A stretch of 64,000 nucleotides of DNA from Callaeas wilsoni (lineage: Eukaryota; Chordata; Aves; Passeriformes; Callaeidae). The translations under genes were made by a program, and so were the position numbers. The DNA is taken from contig VWPU01011870.1 in assembly GCA_013398955.1 (NCBI GenBank), positions 1 through 64,000 of the forward strand, read 5' to 3'. Of the stretch, positions 39,706 through 53,168 are shown piece after piece (positions within the stretch are counted from its first letter, which is position 1; the number at the start of each line of letters is the position of its first letter). The notes under the pieces are model-generated. The model saw only the letters and a program-made list of their open reading frames with translations. It was not told the origin of the DNA and did no database searches.

Positions 39706-42700
39706 ACTTTTTTATCCCTGGAAACCTAAATGCTGCTGGCTTTCTAGGGCTGAGGAAGGAGGTTGGGAACAGATATTTCAGACTCCCTGACAGGATTTGA
39801 TAGGATGTACATGACAAAAAAAGTGAAGAAGCTAACCGTGATATCACTACAAATTCAAGAAAGATTAAGCTGTGCAGAGATTTCCAACTGAGTTCTCTAC
39901 ATAACCAAAAAGGAGGAAAATGCTGAAAAAGGTAAGCATTAAATGGCAGGGTCAGATTCAGTCCTTCCTCGGGACCTTCAAAGACAATGAGGATTTTCAG
40001 GTGTGGAATGAAAAAAGTGTAACCATGGTATGTCTTTGGGGAATTATTGTAACAAATTCTATTCTGTTTATTCCTTTATTGGACAATTTATACTTCATTC
40101 GTTGGGGTGAAAATGAAGGAGGCAAAAATTTAGAAGGAGAGGTAGGAAAGAATTGATCTGATAGGAACAGGACCAAGGGAGGAGACATAGGGAGCTCCTG
40201 GTCAGTTTTTTGAGAAATACAAAGAGGAATTTCGATTTCCACTGCAATTACCAACAGCCAGTGATGAAGCCTCCATTTTCCCTCAGGCCAGGTCTAGGGT
40301 AGAAACTTGTACCTGTGCTTTACCATTTGTAATTCCAGCTAAGTCCATGATTTTTTTAAATTTATTTTTTACATTTTTTATTAAGTTAAACTTCTAATAT
40401 AATCTTGGCTTATGTTGGTACACTTGTAGTTTTGCTAATTTTATTTTGGGCCAGGTGTCCACCAGGAGTGCTTGGTCCCATAGCTCTATCAGCAAACATT
40501 TTTACTTCAATTTAGGCCTTACAAGGTTGAGAAGCACAACTTCGGTAGATGGAAAACAGTGATTTTCAATTGTCCTAGAGAATACTCTGATTCATATTAT
40601 TATCTGCAGGTAGAATCCATTGTGGAGAGTCATAGGAATTAAAAATTGAAATCATTTTAAAGCACCATCCCAACTAAAAAAAAAAATTGAAAAAAAATTT
40701 TAAAAAAAAGTTTATGTCTTATGAGAAACTTTCTTTTCATCCTAAGCTCCTGTAACATTCTGGTGATGTTATTTTTGCATTTATAATTAAAATAATTCTC
40801 TTCTGAAAATTACATATAGCTGAAAGGCTGAAAGAGAGCAAAATCAAGCCAATAAATGGGTAGAGAGAAGGAAGGAAAAGATTCAGTGATGGTATTGGGA
40901 AAAAATTCTATTCATATACTGGAATGTACAAGCAAGCTGGAGTTTAAGCAAAGTCCATTTAGGTCATGATTTCTGCAGAGAACATCATTATGAAATGAAT
41001 ATGCAGCAACAGAACAAGAGAAGGAGGGAGCCCAAACCTTCCCCAAACTGTGCCTAATGTATCAGAAAAACTAATGGCTGGTGAACAGTTAGCAGAAAGG
41101 AAGACAGCACCTTTTCACACAGAGAAAGTTTAATGCCGAAGCATTAGGGATAAAGGTTTCAATATTCATTGGTGGCATTGTGTCCACTCATAGCTACATG
41201 GTCAATGGACCAGAAGGGAATATTTCATTGAGTTTTAACACGGGCAAAGAAAAGCCTTTAAAATTTTTAGATGAATCTCATCCAAGGTAATAAAAAAGCA
41301 AAAATATGGTGGAAGAACAGAAGACCTTGATGTACCCATCAAGAATAGCTCGAGTGGGTTATTATGAATAGAGTTCTGCAAGGATTTTAACCACCATAAA
41401 GACAGAAAGCATGGATAGGCAATTGCAGAAATGCACAGACACTACGAGGATGATATTAGTAAGACAAGGACGAAAGAGACTGATATAATACACACCCCAG
41501 AAAAAATAGAAGTACCATCAAAACAACATGAGCATGTGCATTTACTCTGTTGTTACAAGCCCTTGTTTAGAGGCTGAAAGCTGCCAGTTCCCTGACAGCA
41601 GAATGCATTGCTAATCATAGAGCAGGCTACGTTGGCAGGTTTTCAAATGCGAGTGAAAGTATTTATCTGCAGAAGAAAGAAGGTCAAAAGTCAGTGAATT
41701 CTTTGCATACTTTAGTTCTTCAGATGTTTGTACATTTTATTTTTCCTATTTGAACTGTAATGAGCACCAAACTACACAAAGACCACCTTTAAGAATAATC
41801 TTCAATACTGCACTGACCCACAATTTCTTATAAAATTCTTTCTTTATATTTTCCATATTCAGAGCAGAACTGATCACCAAAGACCATATGATCTCTCTAC
41901 TTCTTATAGTCACATCACTCGAAGGAAGCAATTTTTTCTCCTAATAAAAGCCTGTCTAACAACTCTGGGTACAATATATCACCTTATTACTTATATATCA
42001 TGCCTGATACAATAGTGTCTTGGGGCCCTGTTCATGATGGCCCTAATCATCCACTGTGACAAGCAGACTTCTGTTTGGACTTGGATTTATTGTTGTCCTT
42101 TGTTGGCTACCTGAAGATTCAGTTGTCCTCCTCTTTAAGTAAGGGGCTCTACAGATGCTCGGTACTGGAGCAGAGAGTTGGAGCCATTGTTCCTTGACAC
42201 CTTCTCTTGATTTTTCAGCTACAGACCTCTTGAATTTCATCATATTGATTTTCTACTTGCTCTTTCCTGATCCTCAGGAGAAGTTTCTTCAACTGACCAC
42301 ATGATAAACACTGTATTAAATACTCTGGATAATTCATAAGCAAAATTTTAGTGTCTATCACATGTCTTGAGGCTGTATCTACATATACCACAAAGAAGCA
42401 TCAGTCCACAGATGATGAAGGGAGACACACATGGCTAAATACATACCCTATAGTGCATATAGTCAGGAAAATAATCTCTGTGACAGGATACAAGAATTCA
42501 GACATAATTAATACCATTTCACAAATGTACAGGTTACATTGAATTAGAGAGACATACCAGACTCAGAAGAATTTTAGAAAGCTGCAAGAGAAAACAGTCT
42601 GATGTGTGAATTAATTATCTGACCTCTGCTTCGAATATGTCATATCTCTGTCATTTCATTTTATTAAAAGACTGTATAATCATGAACATAATCATAAATG

Positions 42701-45700
42701 CAATGTTTAAGGAAAATCTGATTTGGACCTTTGTACTTGGGTCACATGTAATGTAATTCAGTTTTACTCTCTTCTTAATGTGATTCATATACAGAACTGC
42801 TACACAAAAATATAAAACATAAAGAAAAAAACCTCTCTTCCAAAGAAATAGTAACTTTTCAACCAAAACATTTAAAACAAAATGGGTAAGGTCACTAATC
42901 CCATCACAATACCACGTTACCTAATTGGACACAGAAATTCTGACATTTTGTAGGACTAGACTGTAGCATGCATGACAAAATCACATCACTCTGATGGCAA
43001 TACTGGAGGCATAAGCCTTTTTTCAAAATTAATTAATTCTTTTTACTGAAATACATTTGAAAACATGTCCTTGGCCCACTACAATAGCCATATAAGAAAA
43101 GCCTTGGAAGTAACTCTGACTTTGTTGTTGACTTTTGCTGTACTTTGCTGATGGAATATCATTGCCCTGTGTGTACTCAGATGATCATTCATGCTCATTT
43201 GTGATCAGTTAAAGTATCTTCACCATTTCAATGCAATAAATATCAGCCTATGTTGCACAAGTCAGCAGGGATTGTTAGGAATATATTAGTCTGAATGAAT
43301 GAGACTATTATTAATAACAGGATTTAGTACTAATCATTCTTCTCTCCTTACTTGCAGGACTGCTTCTTCCAATTTTTTTCATTTTGAGACATTGCTTATA
43401 TAAATTTTGTTTGTGCTTGTCTTTCAAACATTTGCATTGCAATCTGAAAACAGTTATTCTCTTTACTCAGTATTTGATATTTACAGCCACACTTCACAAA
43501 GCTTTTGTTAAAGATCTCCTGCAACTATTACAAGTCTGTAGGAGCACATTGTTTATGAACTTGAAATAATAGAGACACACCAGGGTGGTTTCCTTTTAGA
43601 CAGCATATGGCACCTACCTGGATATACTGCAGTGCTATGGCTCATTTGCTACAATTAATAGAGCTAGCCAATATAAAGAAAGGGCAATTGGCAAAAAAAT
43701 ATGTCTTTTAAGGTTTTTCTCAAAACTGGATTGAAATGAAGATTTGAGACTTTCAAAAAAATTGCATTTTGAAAGACTGAAACATACCATTTCTCAGATT
43801 GACCGGGAAACAACCATAGGAACCAGCAACATGAAAGGGACAAGAATAGCCCTTGGTCCTGTTCAGTCTCATTCTGCTCAGTGTGTTCATAACCCTCTGC
43901 TTTGGGAGAGGTTGTCTGGGCTCAATTCGCTTGGCCCAAAGTGAAATTCAAGGTGAACCGATCATTATGAAAAAGCTGCCCTGCAACTGCACACTGGGAG
44001 CACCTCAAAGGACTCCAGGCCCCAACCTGCAGGTCCCACCTGGCGAGGCTGCCTTCCCAAGGAGAGTTTTCACACTCCCTGTTTCAGATGATGTTGCAGG
44101 AGGACACCTGGAAGCCCTGGAAGGCTGTGCTAGAGCTGCAAGCCCTGCGAACACCCCAACCTTGCAGCAGCCCCACTTAGATCAACCCCAGTGTGGATTG
44201 CTCAGCTCAACCCCACAAGCTGTAGCCATAGTATTTCCAGTGTGTGGCTCTAGGACAAGTTAAAAATTAAAGCACAGTTCTAGAGCCTTGGAAAACTTGT
44301 TCTGCACAAAGGAGTCCTTGAACTTTAAGAGACAAGGTCTGAGCAGCAGCATTCACAGCTTCAGAGCGGCAAGCCTGGCGCTGCAGATCCTGAAAGCACA
44401 TTTGGATGTGCGCAGCCCACTCTTCCTGTATCAAATACAAAGTCCTTCCATTAGCCATGGATACTGGGACACCCCACCTGAGAGCTGCCCTGAGAATGGC
44501 AGGGAATTTTCAGCCCCTCTCTTTTTGCAGCTCATGAAAGGCACCTCATTGTTCAGGCAGCAAACATGAGGCCCCAGCCCTCTGTGAGTAAACGCTTTCA
44601 AAATAGGGAACTAAATGCCTACTTTAAGACTCGAATGTTTCAAACATCATGGTGAAAAATTGAAGCAACATTACTTCCTGCAGAGGTGAGACAGAAATAA
44701 ATCAGAGGAATAATTTACTTCAAAGGTCTCTGTGTTTACCTCTCCCTGTCTCCTAACTGGGACACCAATCTTACTGACTGAAACTAAGAATGTAGTCCAG
44801 GGAAAAATGTCCACAAAATGCTCGAAATAGCCCAAATTAATGTAAAGTCTGATGGGTTTAGAATTGGCTCTGACAGTTTTGTATTACATGACAGCGTTAG
44901 GTGTTAATTTTCATTTTTGTTTGCATTTCTTGTCACAGTTAGGACCAAATTCTCCCTAAGCCAGAGCTGCCTTAGCAGCTGACTCTGATCTGTTGGAAAC
45001 CAATGCCAGTTGGTGCTGGACAGAGTGCTCCTCTCTTCCATGAAGAGCCACAGCACTTGCCACAGGCCCAGAGGGCACGTTTTATGCCAGAACCTCTGGA
45101 CAACCTGTGCCAAGGAGGAGAGAAATCACAATATAGCACTTGGATCTTTGAGATACATTTGGGTAATGGGCTGCACTTGTTCTGTCACTTCCCATTCCTG
45201 AGTCCTGTAGTCATTCACACAATCTGCTATATTTTGCCTTACCCAAAAAGCAACAGGCTATTTTGTTATATTTATTTCAGATTAAGAAAGCAATAAATCA
45301 AGAGAGTGGCAAAGGTTTTATAAGTGAACGCAAAGTGAATTGCCACGTAAGAGGGAAAGCCAGACAACTCTGAAATGCAATAAAAAGGACTTACAGAGGA
45401 GATTGCCTGTTGCTTGTTAAGCACAGCAAATGGTAACAGTTTGCTTTTATCAAAATACATGATTTTTGAACAATGAAATCTGACAGAACCATCCTAAAAC
45501 ATCCAGAAGTGTTCTGCCCAGATTCCCTGCTTATGTCCACTATACACAATTATCGTCTGGCTCTGCAAGACAGAATGTTTAAAGATTAAAAAGTGCAGTG
45601 CACAGAAAAATGAGACTTAAGAATGACATCATCAAATACACCACGAAATGAGGCAGAATTACTAAAGGATTCCCTGGAGCAACCACAAGTCCTGCTGAGA

Positions 45701-47489
45701 ACGTTCCTGCTGGGGCTCCCTAATTAATGTACCCATTTTCCACCTGTCACACAGCAAAATTAAACTCACTGCATCTCTGCTTTAATTCTCCACTCAATCA
45801 ATAATTCGGATAACAGATTCAAAGTTCTGTAGATTCTATGTATTGATCTTCTCCCACCCTCAATTTGCCAGTTGTCTCCACTAACTTTGAGCAGTACGTC
45901 ACTGAAAGTCCATTTCATTTAAAATGTAATCACTTTGCGGATGCTGAACTGCTTTCCAGTTTTATTAGTCTTCAGAAAACTTTCCCAAAATATGGAGCTG
46001 TGTGTAAACACATTGAGTATTGCTTAGAAACAGAAATCAGTGTTCAGTCCATGACTTTTCTTGCAATAAAAATTCGTCTATGCAGATACATAGACAGAAA
46101 TTCCGTATTTTAACCCCTAACCCTTGCAAAGTTCACCAGAATTAGGCTACAGCTTCAGATACATTTTTCTCTTTTTTTCTCTATGGCAACATCAAACAAT
46201 TTTTGCTGTTTGGAAAAAGGAAAAGTTTTACTTATAATATTTGAATAGAAAAGGTCTGTAACCAAAAGGCAAATAATAAAAAAAAACCTTACCCTTATTC
46301 TGCTGAGGCAGTCTCTATCTTTTGCAACCCTGTAAAGATAGATCTCCAAACCTCATGAGGTTTCACAGTAATTAATGCAAACCATTTAGATCTGATTCTG
46401 AAAGCTGAATGGACTAAACAATGGAAGGTAAATTACTTTTTGCTGTTTTACATCTTTTCAATTCCTCGGCAAGGGTCAGAGCTGACACGGGGAAGATTAA
46501 ATAGCATACAGCACAAAACGACCCTTATCACTGCCTTTCTGGAAAATTTGTTTTCTATGTATGTAAAAGGTATATAATGCTCTTGACTAAGAAGATACAT
46601 GGGCATCATTACTATGTTTATACCAAGTGAATAGAAATAGATCAGAAGATGCTCAGTTATTGGCAGAGAGATAGCAGAAGAAAGTTATTAAAATACAGGG
46701 AAAGTATTGTTAGCAGCATCCAATGCAAGACAGATCCCTGCATTGTTATTCTGAAGATAAAATTCACTGAAAAAAGTTAGAAGAAAAAAGTAAGTTTCTG
46801 ATAGCAGTAAAGTCAGACAGGAGTAAGGATACCAAACCCACTGCATTGTCTCCTAAAGCTCAGAGTCTGGCTGCAGCAGTGCCACAGTGATGTATTTTCC
46901 AGAAGAATCTGTGCCCAGCACAGTGCCTTTTCTACACGTCTATGGTGGGGAAAAGGCTGATACATGAAACCTGGAAAATCTGCTATTTGGTCAGCTCCCT
47001 TCCTTTCCCTAGAAAAGGCAAAGAGATTTTTGATCTGTGCAGAAGCTTTGAAGTATTACTAGATAATAATTTTTCCTTGATCTACCAGGTTAGTACACCA
47101 CCAGCAACCTGTCACCTTGGAAGAAACAAGGGAATAACTTTGATCACTTCTATAAAAAAGGGAGTGGAAGAGAATTAGAAAGGCTTACCAGCCTGGCAAA
47201 GCTCTTCCAGCTGGCCTGACTGGCCACTTGTACTCAAGAGCTCATGAATATTAAAAACAAAAAAAAATAGGGATAGCCATACAATCATATTTCATATCAA
47301 CCATTGATTTGGTTTCTGGCAAGTTAGGAGTTTTCAAATTCAGTATTCCTGTTATCCTAGGCTGCTTAAACCTGTGTTAGAAGTGATCTCAGAGCCCAGA
47401 TCTCTCAGAGATGAGATCTCAGATTAAAGGTTAGCCTTGGAAATTAATGGTAAACTTGCAGCAGAAGAAGAGATTAGATTTTTATTATA
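39706..47489. other. Noncoding DNA, no confident element
   Basis: No gene recognised. An A-rich patch lies at about 40676-40709. The segment 40850-41520 has a flavour of decayed LINE sequence but cannot be aligned convincingly. GC-richer DNA at 43970-44560 carries a 136-codon plus-strand frame (43853-44263) with a hydrophobic start and no recognisable domain. A hairpin with 7-bp arms (AGATCTC/GAGATCT) and an 8-nt loop is at 47398-47419. Confidence 0.5.
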
Positions 47490-48110
47490 TTTTCCATTCT
47501 TTAAAAAGGAGGTGGAATATTATTAATTAGCTTCATTTCCTGGAAAAATTCTTGAATTAAATAATCAAATATATTATAAGTGCCTTCAAGATAATAAGGA
47601 AATGGGTTACACCCAACAAAGATTTTGTCAGGAAGTCATCTTGCCAAGAAACCATCATTTAGTTGTTAATGAGATAATAGGCTTTGTGGATAAGGGAGGA
47701 ACAGTTAATATTGTACCTTGAATCTAATAACATTTGCCATGTGATTTTACAAGATAGCCTAACAAAGGCTATCATGAATGAAACTGCTGCAGGTTAGGTA
47801 CACAACTCTTTGGATTATCATGCTCAAAGAGAAATCACCTCCATCACTTTCCCATAATTAGGCAAGATCACGGCATGGTTTCTGCAAAGGATTTGTCCTA
47901 AATGTTGCTAGGCTCAATTCTTTCTGTAATGGCATGATCACAGGACATGTAGCTGTCACCTTTGGATGACAAGAAACTTGGAAAGACTGACAATTTATCA
48001 AGAAAACAGAAACAGATTTCATAGTGATTGTGGCAAACTGGAGAAATGTTCAGAAAAATGGGATGAACAATTTGAGATATGCTACCTGTGAATAACCAGC
48101 TGTAGATGCA
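47490..48110 (+). repeat. Ancient CR1-type LINE, reverse transcriptase relic
   Basis: This 600-bp stretch follows the ORF2 reverse-transcriptase region of an old CR1 family of the kind found in crocodilians and turtles (compared from memory). In order it shows TTCTTTAAAAAGGAGG, then TGGAAAAATTCTTGAATTAA, then AGATAATAAGG. Next comes GGCTTTGTGGATAAGGGA (47680-47697), which reads GFVDKG and corresponds to the conserved G-L-V-D-K-G motif. Then TTTGGATGACAAGAAACTT (47961-47979) corresponds to the catalytic F-A-D-D-T-K-L box with an internal deletion. Last is GGCAAACTGGAGAAATG. Stops follow the GFVDKG motif within about ten codons, so it is inactive. The ends are approximate. It is far more diverged than the CR1 copies at 25.2, 49.9 and 54.7 kb and must be much older. 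Confidence 0.75.
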
Positions 48111-48814
48111 TACGCTGTAAAATCACTAAGTAGTTAAGAACTTAAACCCTAATTGAAAAAAAAAAACATTAGAATTTCAAATTATTTGAGCTGAAGATGA
48201 ATTAGTAGTAACATGCTGTTTCACAAAAGGCAGTCATGGCACAGGAACATAGAGAGTCAGGCCTGTAAAGACCATCCCACAATCGTTCTGCTCTCTCTGC
48301 TATACTGTCACCATCTGCTTCACAAAGATGCAGACAGGAATCCACAGCAGAGCCCACTGTGTCACAATATCAGAGAGCAAACTCAAAAATGTGACCAGTT
48401 AGAAAAGACAGAAAGAATTCTGGTTCTTTATAAAGAAGAGAGACCTGAGAAGGGGTGCAAGCACTTAAAAGAAATTCCTGTGTAAATAAATAAGTTAATA
48501 AATCATGCATCCAGGAAAGGACCGATTTATGCCCCATGTCCTTGAGAAGAGAACAAGACGAACGCAGCTAACGCAGCAAGCAGGAGTCAAGAAAACACAC
48601 ACTGGAGAAAAGGGCAGCACGAAGGACAATGCAGCAAGCCCTGGAATACGGTCCTTAGGGCAGGCTCTGAGTTTGTCCTCTTTAGAAGAAGCTTGACAGA
48701 AAGCTGCCAGCAGTGACAGGACGGGCTGAGGGGTGGACTGAACCCATCTCTGACACCCCAGTTGCTCTGAGCTGCACAGCTGCATCTCAGCCAGATGTTC
48801 TACAGGCAAGAGAA
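48111..48814. other. Noncoding DNA, no recognised element
   Basis: A short A-run at about 48157-48166 follows the CR1 relic. The rest has no recognisable gene. A 143-codon minus-strand frame at 48495-48926 crosses the AC microsatellite and is taken as chance. Confidence 0.55.
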
Positions 48815-48828
48815 ACACACACACACAC
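48815..48828. repeat. (AC)7 microsatellite
   Basis: Seven perfect AC units. Confidence 0.85.
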
Positions 48829-49878
48829 ATACAAGAGTTATCTCTGCCCAGCACTGGAAAGATGACTGTGCAGATTTTTATGAAATATGTCAGTGGTCTT
48901 TCCCAGCCTTGCATGGACACCTGCAAAATTCTGCCTTCCTGACCTGGAGAATGTGTTTTTCCATTGGAATTTCACAGTAAATGAACAATTCCAGCTACAA
49001 TCTCAATGAGATCATGACAAAAATGGACAGGATCAATGCTTGTAGATACATGGCTATGCACAAATTGTGGGACCTGGGAGCTCTTCTGAGTTCTTCAGTC
49101 CAATCCAATGTTTCATTCACCTCCTGACTCAATGCAAACCGGATGGCAAATGCTGTCCCTCACCTTCCACATGTTGCAGTCTCCATGGGGAAGGGATACA
49201 GGTGTACAAGCCAGGGAGAAATCTGCTTGCCATCCTAGCACAAGGCTAAACCTGTAGATGGCCAGTACATAACAAATAGCACCTGGCTTTTCAAGCTCAG
49301 ATCACTCACCAGGATCAGGTTATGATGTTTTTTCAGAAGACTCTGGGTCTGGTTTTCTGATGTACCATTTTGTTGCCATAACCTTGATGCACTGGTTCTC
49401 CGCACCCAAGGTCTCAGTGTTTAGCTACAATAAATCTAAATCAGTTGTTCTGTTCTATTCATTTTCTGTGGGTCCAGTGAGAAATGAGCTGGTCTTGAGG
49501 AGAACCTATTTCACTGAGCTAAAACAAAAAAACCCCTATCCTGACAGTATTTCTTAGAAATGAGATCAGTAGCAACTGGGGAAGAAGCCCAGCAGAAGTA
49601 ATGTCTATTCTGCAGCTGGACGGAAGAAAAGGGCATTTCACTTACAAAAATTGTCAGTCATTTACTATTTGAACAGAAAAATCTCATAATATATTAACTA
49701 TATTTGTAAAGCCTGCAAAGTCACAGTTGCATTGATTTATACCAACAAATGCACTAAGTCATTTATTTAAACACTGTGAGAACACTTTCTTTTAGAAAAA
49801 ATCCACAGGACTTGACAAATACTTAAAATTCCTTGGTTCCTGTTAAACAACAGACTTATCTTGTGGACCCACTGAAAA
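48829..49878. other. Noncoding DNA, no recognised element
   Basis: No gene or repeat recognised. Short frames only. Confidence 0.55.
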
Positions 49879-50140
49879 ATCATAGAATGGGTTGGGTTGG
49901 AAGGGACCTTAAAGATCATCTCATTCCAGTCCCCTTCCATGGGCAGGGCCACCTTCCCCTGGACCAGGCTACCCAGGGCCCCATCCAACCTGGCCTTGAA
50001 CACTTCCACAATGGGGCAGCCACAGCTTCTCAGGGAATCCTGTTCCTGTGTCTCACCACAGCCACGGAGAAGAATTTCTTCCCAACATCTCATCTAAACC
50101 CGCCCTCTGACAGTTTAAAGCCACTAAACAAGTGCTACAG
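49879..50140 (-). repeat. CR1 LINE 3' end, truncated
   Basis: The plus strand begins ATCATAGAATGGGTTGGGTT and GGAAGGGACCTTAAAGATCA, the reverse complement of the CR1 3' terminus, so the element is read on the minus strand. Moving to higher coordinates come the 3' UTR and the last codons of ORF2. The minus-strand frame at 50093-49767 still reads much like the CR1 C-terminus (motifs WEEILLRGCGETQEQ and VEVFKARLDGALG). The copy keeps about 260 bp, is truncated at the 5' end near 50140 and is only moderately diverged. It is the best-preserved transposon in the window. Confidence 0.92.
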
Positions 50141-50907
50141 TTGGATTCATGCAACCTGCTCTGTGATACCCATTTAACAAGGCTTTTTGGAGAGGTGAAT
50201 AGAGGAATCCATGGGAGGTCTTAAATCAGTCCTTGACAATACCACGACATTACCTCGGATGTGGCACAGAGCACACTGCAGTAGCATAGGTTTCCCTCAG
50301 ATCCCACATGTATAAACTCAATACCTATTTGTGCAGGAGCAGCTCACTCTTAGCAGCATCTCTATTAAGACTACAAAGCTTGTTTTGTCCTGATTAGGAC
50401 ATTTTTGTCGTGTAACCATTTATTATTGAATATAAGGATGAAAAAAATGTCACGGTACAAGGGTTTTAGACTGTAGTCTATCCTACAATAATGCAAGGCT
50501 CTTGATAAGACATTTTAGTTGCAGACTATATCAAAACAAACCTTGAAAACAATACCTTCAAGCAGTGGTAACAATGAGTTCTTTCTATTTCAATAAAAGC
50601 TTTCCATCTCAAGATCCTAAAGAGCTTTTTAAATATTAATCAGGCCTCTAAGCAGCCCTGGAGATGCTAAAATACTGCAGCCAATGATCAATTAAACCAC
50701 ATACAGTTTATCCACTCTATAGATAAGGCATGGCACGAATGCAGAAATACCCAAAGTTGCCCTGCACACAGCCAGATGAGGCTCTCCTGAGTGGATGGGA
50801 GCCACTATGGCATCTGAAATATCCTCTTTACAGTGTCCCATGATGACTGTACTATCCAGGCTCGTCCATTTATCCTGGGGATCCAAATCCCTATTAGAGG
50901 AGAAGTG
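50141..50907. other. Noncoding DNA, no recognised element
   Basis: Unique sequence between the CR1 and the MIR. No gene or signal recognised. Confidence 0.55.
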
Positions 50908-51025
50908 ACTGCTACTTCTATTTTATCATAGATGAGTGACTGAGGTACAGGGAGATAAATGATTTGCCCAAGGTCACACAAGAGACCTGTAGCAGAGAAA
51001 TAGGGTATTGCTCAGTATTCCTGGT
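50908..51025 (-). repeat. MIR-type SINE
   Basis: The clearest MIR of the window, in reverse orientation. The plus strand reads CTACTTCTATTTTATCATAG, then ATGAGTGACTGAGGTACAGG, then GATTTGCCCAAGGTCACACA, then GTAGCAGAG. This parallels the reverse complement of the MIR core (TACTATTATTATCCCCATTTTACAG, ATGAGGAAACTGAGGCACAG, CTTGCCCAAGGTCACACAG, GGCAGAG). MIR cores are frequently retained as regulatory sequence in amniotes, which is general knowledge rather than evidence here. Confidence 0.82.
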
Positions 51026-53118
51026 TTTTCTCAACAGCCCAAATAGTCCTTTCTTTATTTTCCTTTTGTTTTTTACATCCCTTTTTCAGCATAGTCCAGA
51101 GGGTACTGAATCAGTCTGAATGACGTGTTATCTGGCAGTGTGGGGATTTATTTTTTGTTACAGTTTTGACACGTGTAATGAGGAAAACATTCTGTACTTG
51201 TAGCATTATTTATCCTCTAGCCTTAACTGCAGTGTTCAAAAACTCCCAGTGACTGCACCTTTCAGAGCACAGGCAAGGGTAGCCTGTTATTTGTCAAAGC
51301 TCACAAAGGCATTGCTGAGAGTGCAAGCTTTGTTCCTCAGACAGAACGCTCTTCCCCCTTTTATGCTGCAAATTTCTGGGCAATGTCAATACCCGTTTAA
51401 GAGGTCTCCCACTCTCTAGGCTCTTTCCGTCATGTGTTGACATCTTCTAGGAATCAGCAGATTTTATGCCTCTATTCAATTCACTTGACCTGCCTCTAAA
51501 TATGTTCCCGGCATCAGAAAAGCCATTCCCCACACACACATATGATGAAGCCCAGATCAATAGCACAGGATAAAAACAAACAAGCTAACTAAGGCAAGTC
51601 TAAAGTCTTAGGAGCTATCCACAGATGCTGCTATCCGGACTGTTCAATATGATGCTCTGAATTGCACACAGCAGGATTTCATTTGCTACAAATAGCTTTG
51701 CACCAGCAGCATCTTCAATAATTTTATCATGCAGTGTTCCCTAGATAGACCAATATTTCATTTAATAAACAGCAAATTAAAATAGCAAATGTAGTGAAAG
51801 ACAAAGAATGAATAGATCTGCTGCAGAGTTTTAAAAGAAACATTGATTTTTTTTTTTTATTTTATTTTTTAGTATTTCTGTAGTTGCTCATAAGGTCACC
51901 TTCATGACAATTCCAACAGGGGTTTATCTTGTAGTGCTCACTCTGACATACAGCCTGATGATTTATTATTGCTTAGTTCTTGATACTGTTCACTGCACAA
52001 TCCAATCTAAGAGAGACACATATTTCTCAATTCAGGGACTTTTTTATTTTATGAAAAATCAGCTTGGTGCTTTGTGGTAAAAACTCGACTTGGCATTTGA
52101 TCTTAATTTTTTTAAGTATTTCCTTCTATTCTTTGTTTCTCTGCTGTATCTTTGATGTATTCCAGGACCATTTTTGTTTTCTATTCCTTTGCTTTTCTCC
52201 TCTCACCCTATTTTTCTGTGGCTACACCCTAAAGGAAAATCTGCCACAGCGGCAGTTTCTTACAGATGCTCTTATCTAGATTTCTGTTTCATACTAGTAG
52301 GTGACATGGTGATAGATTTCATAGGTTTCCTCTCCTCATTTGGAAGAAAGAATATAATTATGCAAAGGAGGGTTAGATGGACAGTAGGAATATATCACTA
52401 TTAACCCACCAGAACACATGCAGATTCACCCTGGTTATGTGCTTAGAGGGGGGGAAAAAAAGCCCTTCATATGCTAGACAAGACTTTTTCCTCTCCTCGC
52501 ATTAATATCAATTCAAGGGTAAGTCAACAATTCTCATCATGTCATTCCAGTGTCTGTGGTGTTGTGCCATGGTGCTGCTTGAGCTCTGCTTGGCTGCAGA
52601 GCTGTCTCCAGTGCTCCCGTAGACTGTCTAAGCCATTTGGAATCATTAGCCCGCATGGACCAGGCTGCCCAGAACTCAGAGACATTCCTTCAAGGCTGCC
52701 AGTCATTAGCTGGTACGTTAAGTAGCTAATGGTGCTCTCACAATATCTGCTGCATCATGCAGGTGCAACAGAATAAACATTTTTTCCCACTGGTGCTTTG
52801 TCCTAAATCATTAAGGACCCCAATCCTGCAAAGATTTATGTCTGTGAATAAGTTTACTCACATGAGCAATCCTGTTTCAACCCTCTTAAACGCACGCTTG
52901 TAGGGTCAGAGTCTTGATGATCAAAATATCAGGTGTTTGGCTAAAAGCTTATGGAAATGCAAAACAGCATCAGAAAACAGCAAAAAAAAACCCGACGACT
53001 TTCTGCTCTGTATTTCTTTGTAATGAGAAATATTTGCAGAAGTATCCTTTTCAAGAACAAAGATTAATAGTCACGCCTGCTATCCTATGACCTCATTACT
53101 TCCCTGCTAATCGATCAG
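51026..53118. other. Noncoding DNA with T-rich run
   Basis: No gene recognised. A T12 run with interrupted continuation lies at 51847-51870. Otherwise AT-rich unique sequence. Confidence 0.55.
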
Positions 53119-53162
53119 TATATATATATATGTATGTATATGTGTGTGTATATATATGTATG
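53119..53162. repeat. Compound (TA)n/(TGTA)n/(TG)n microsatellite
   Basis: A TA run passes into TGTA units, a short TG run, TA again and TGTA. It directly abuts the hexamer array that follows, making one compound simple-sequence locus of about 115 bp. Confidence 0.9.
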
Positions 53163-53168
53163 TTTATA

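Noticed and set aside
40850..41520. Possible second ancient LINE relic
   Set aside because: A few words (GAGTGGGTTATTATGAATAG, GACAGAAAGCATGG) recall CR1 RT sequence, but order and spacing could not be sustained over more than a short stretch.
43853..44263. 136-codon plus-strand frame with a hydrophobic, signal-peptide-like start
   Set aside because: No family resemblance, low-complexity Pro/Ala/Gln remainder, no promoter or polyadenylation context, and another frame overlaps it. A hydrophobic start is common in T-rich DNA.
48495..48926. 143-codon minus-strand frame
   Set aside because: Passes through the AC repeat (giving MCVCVF) and shows no conserved motif.
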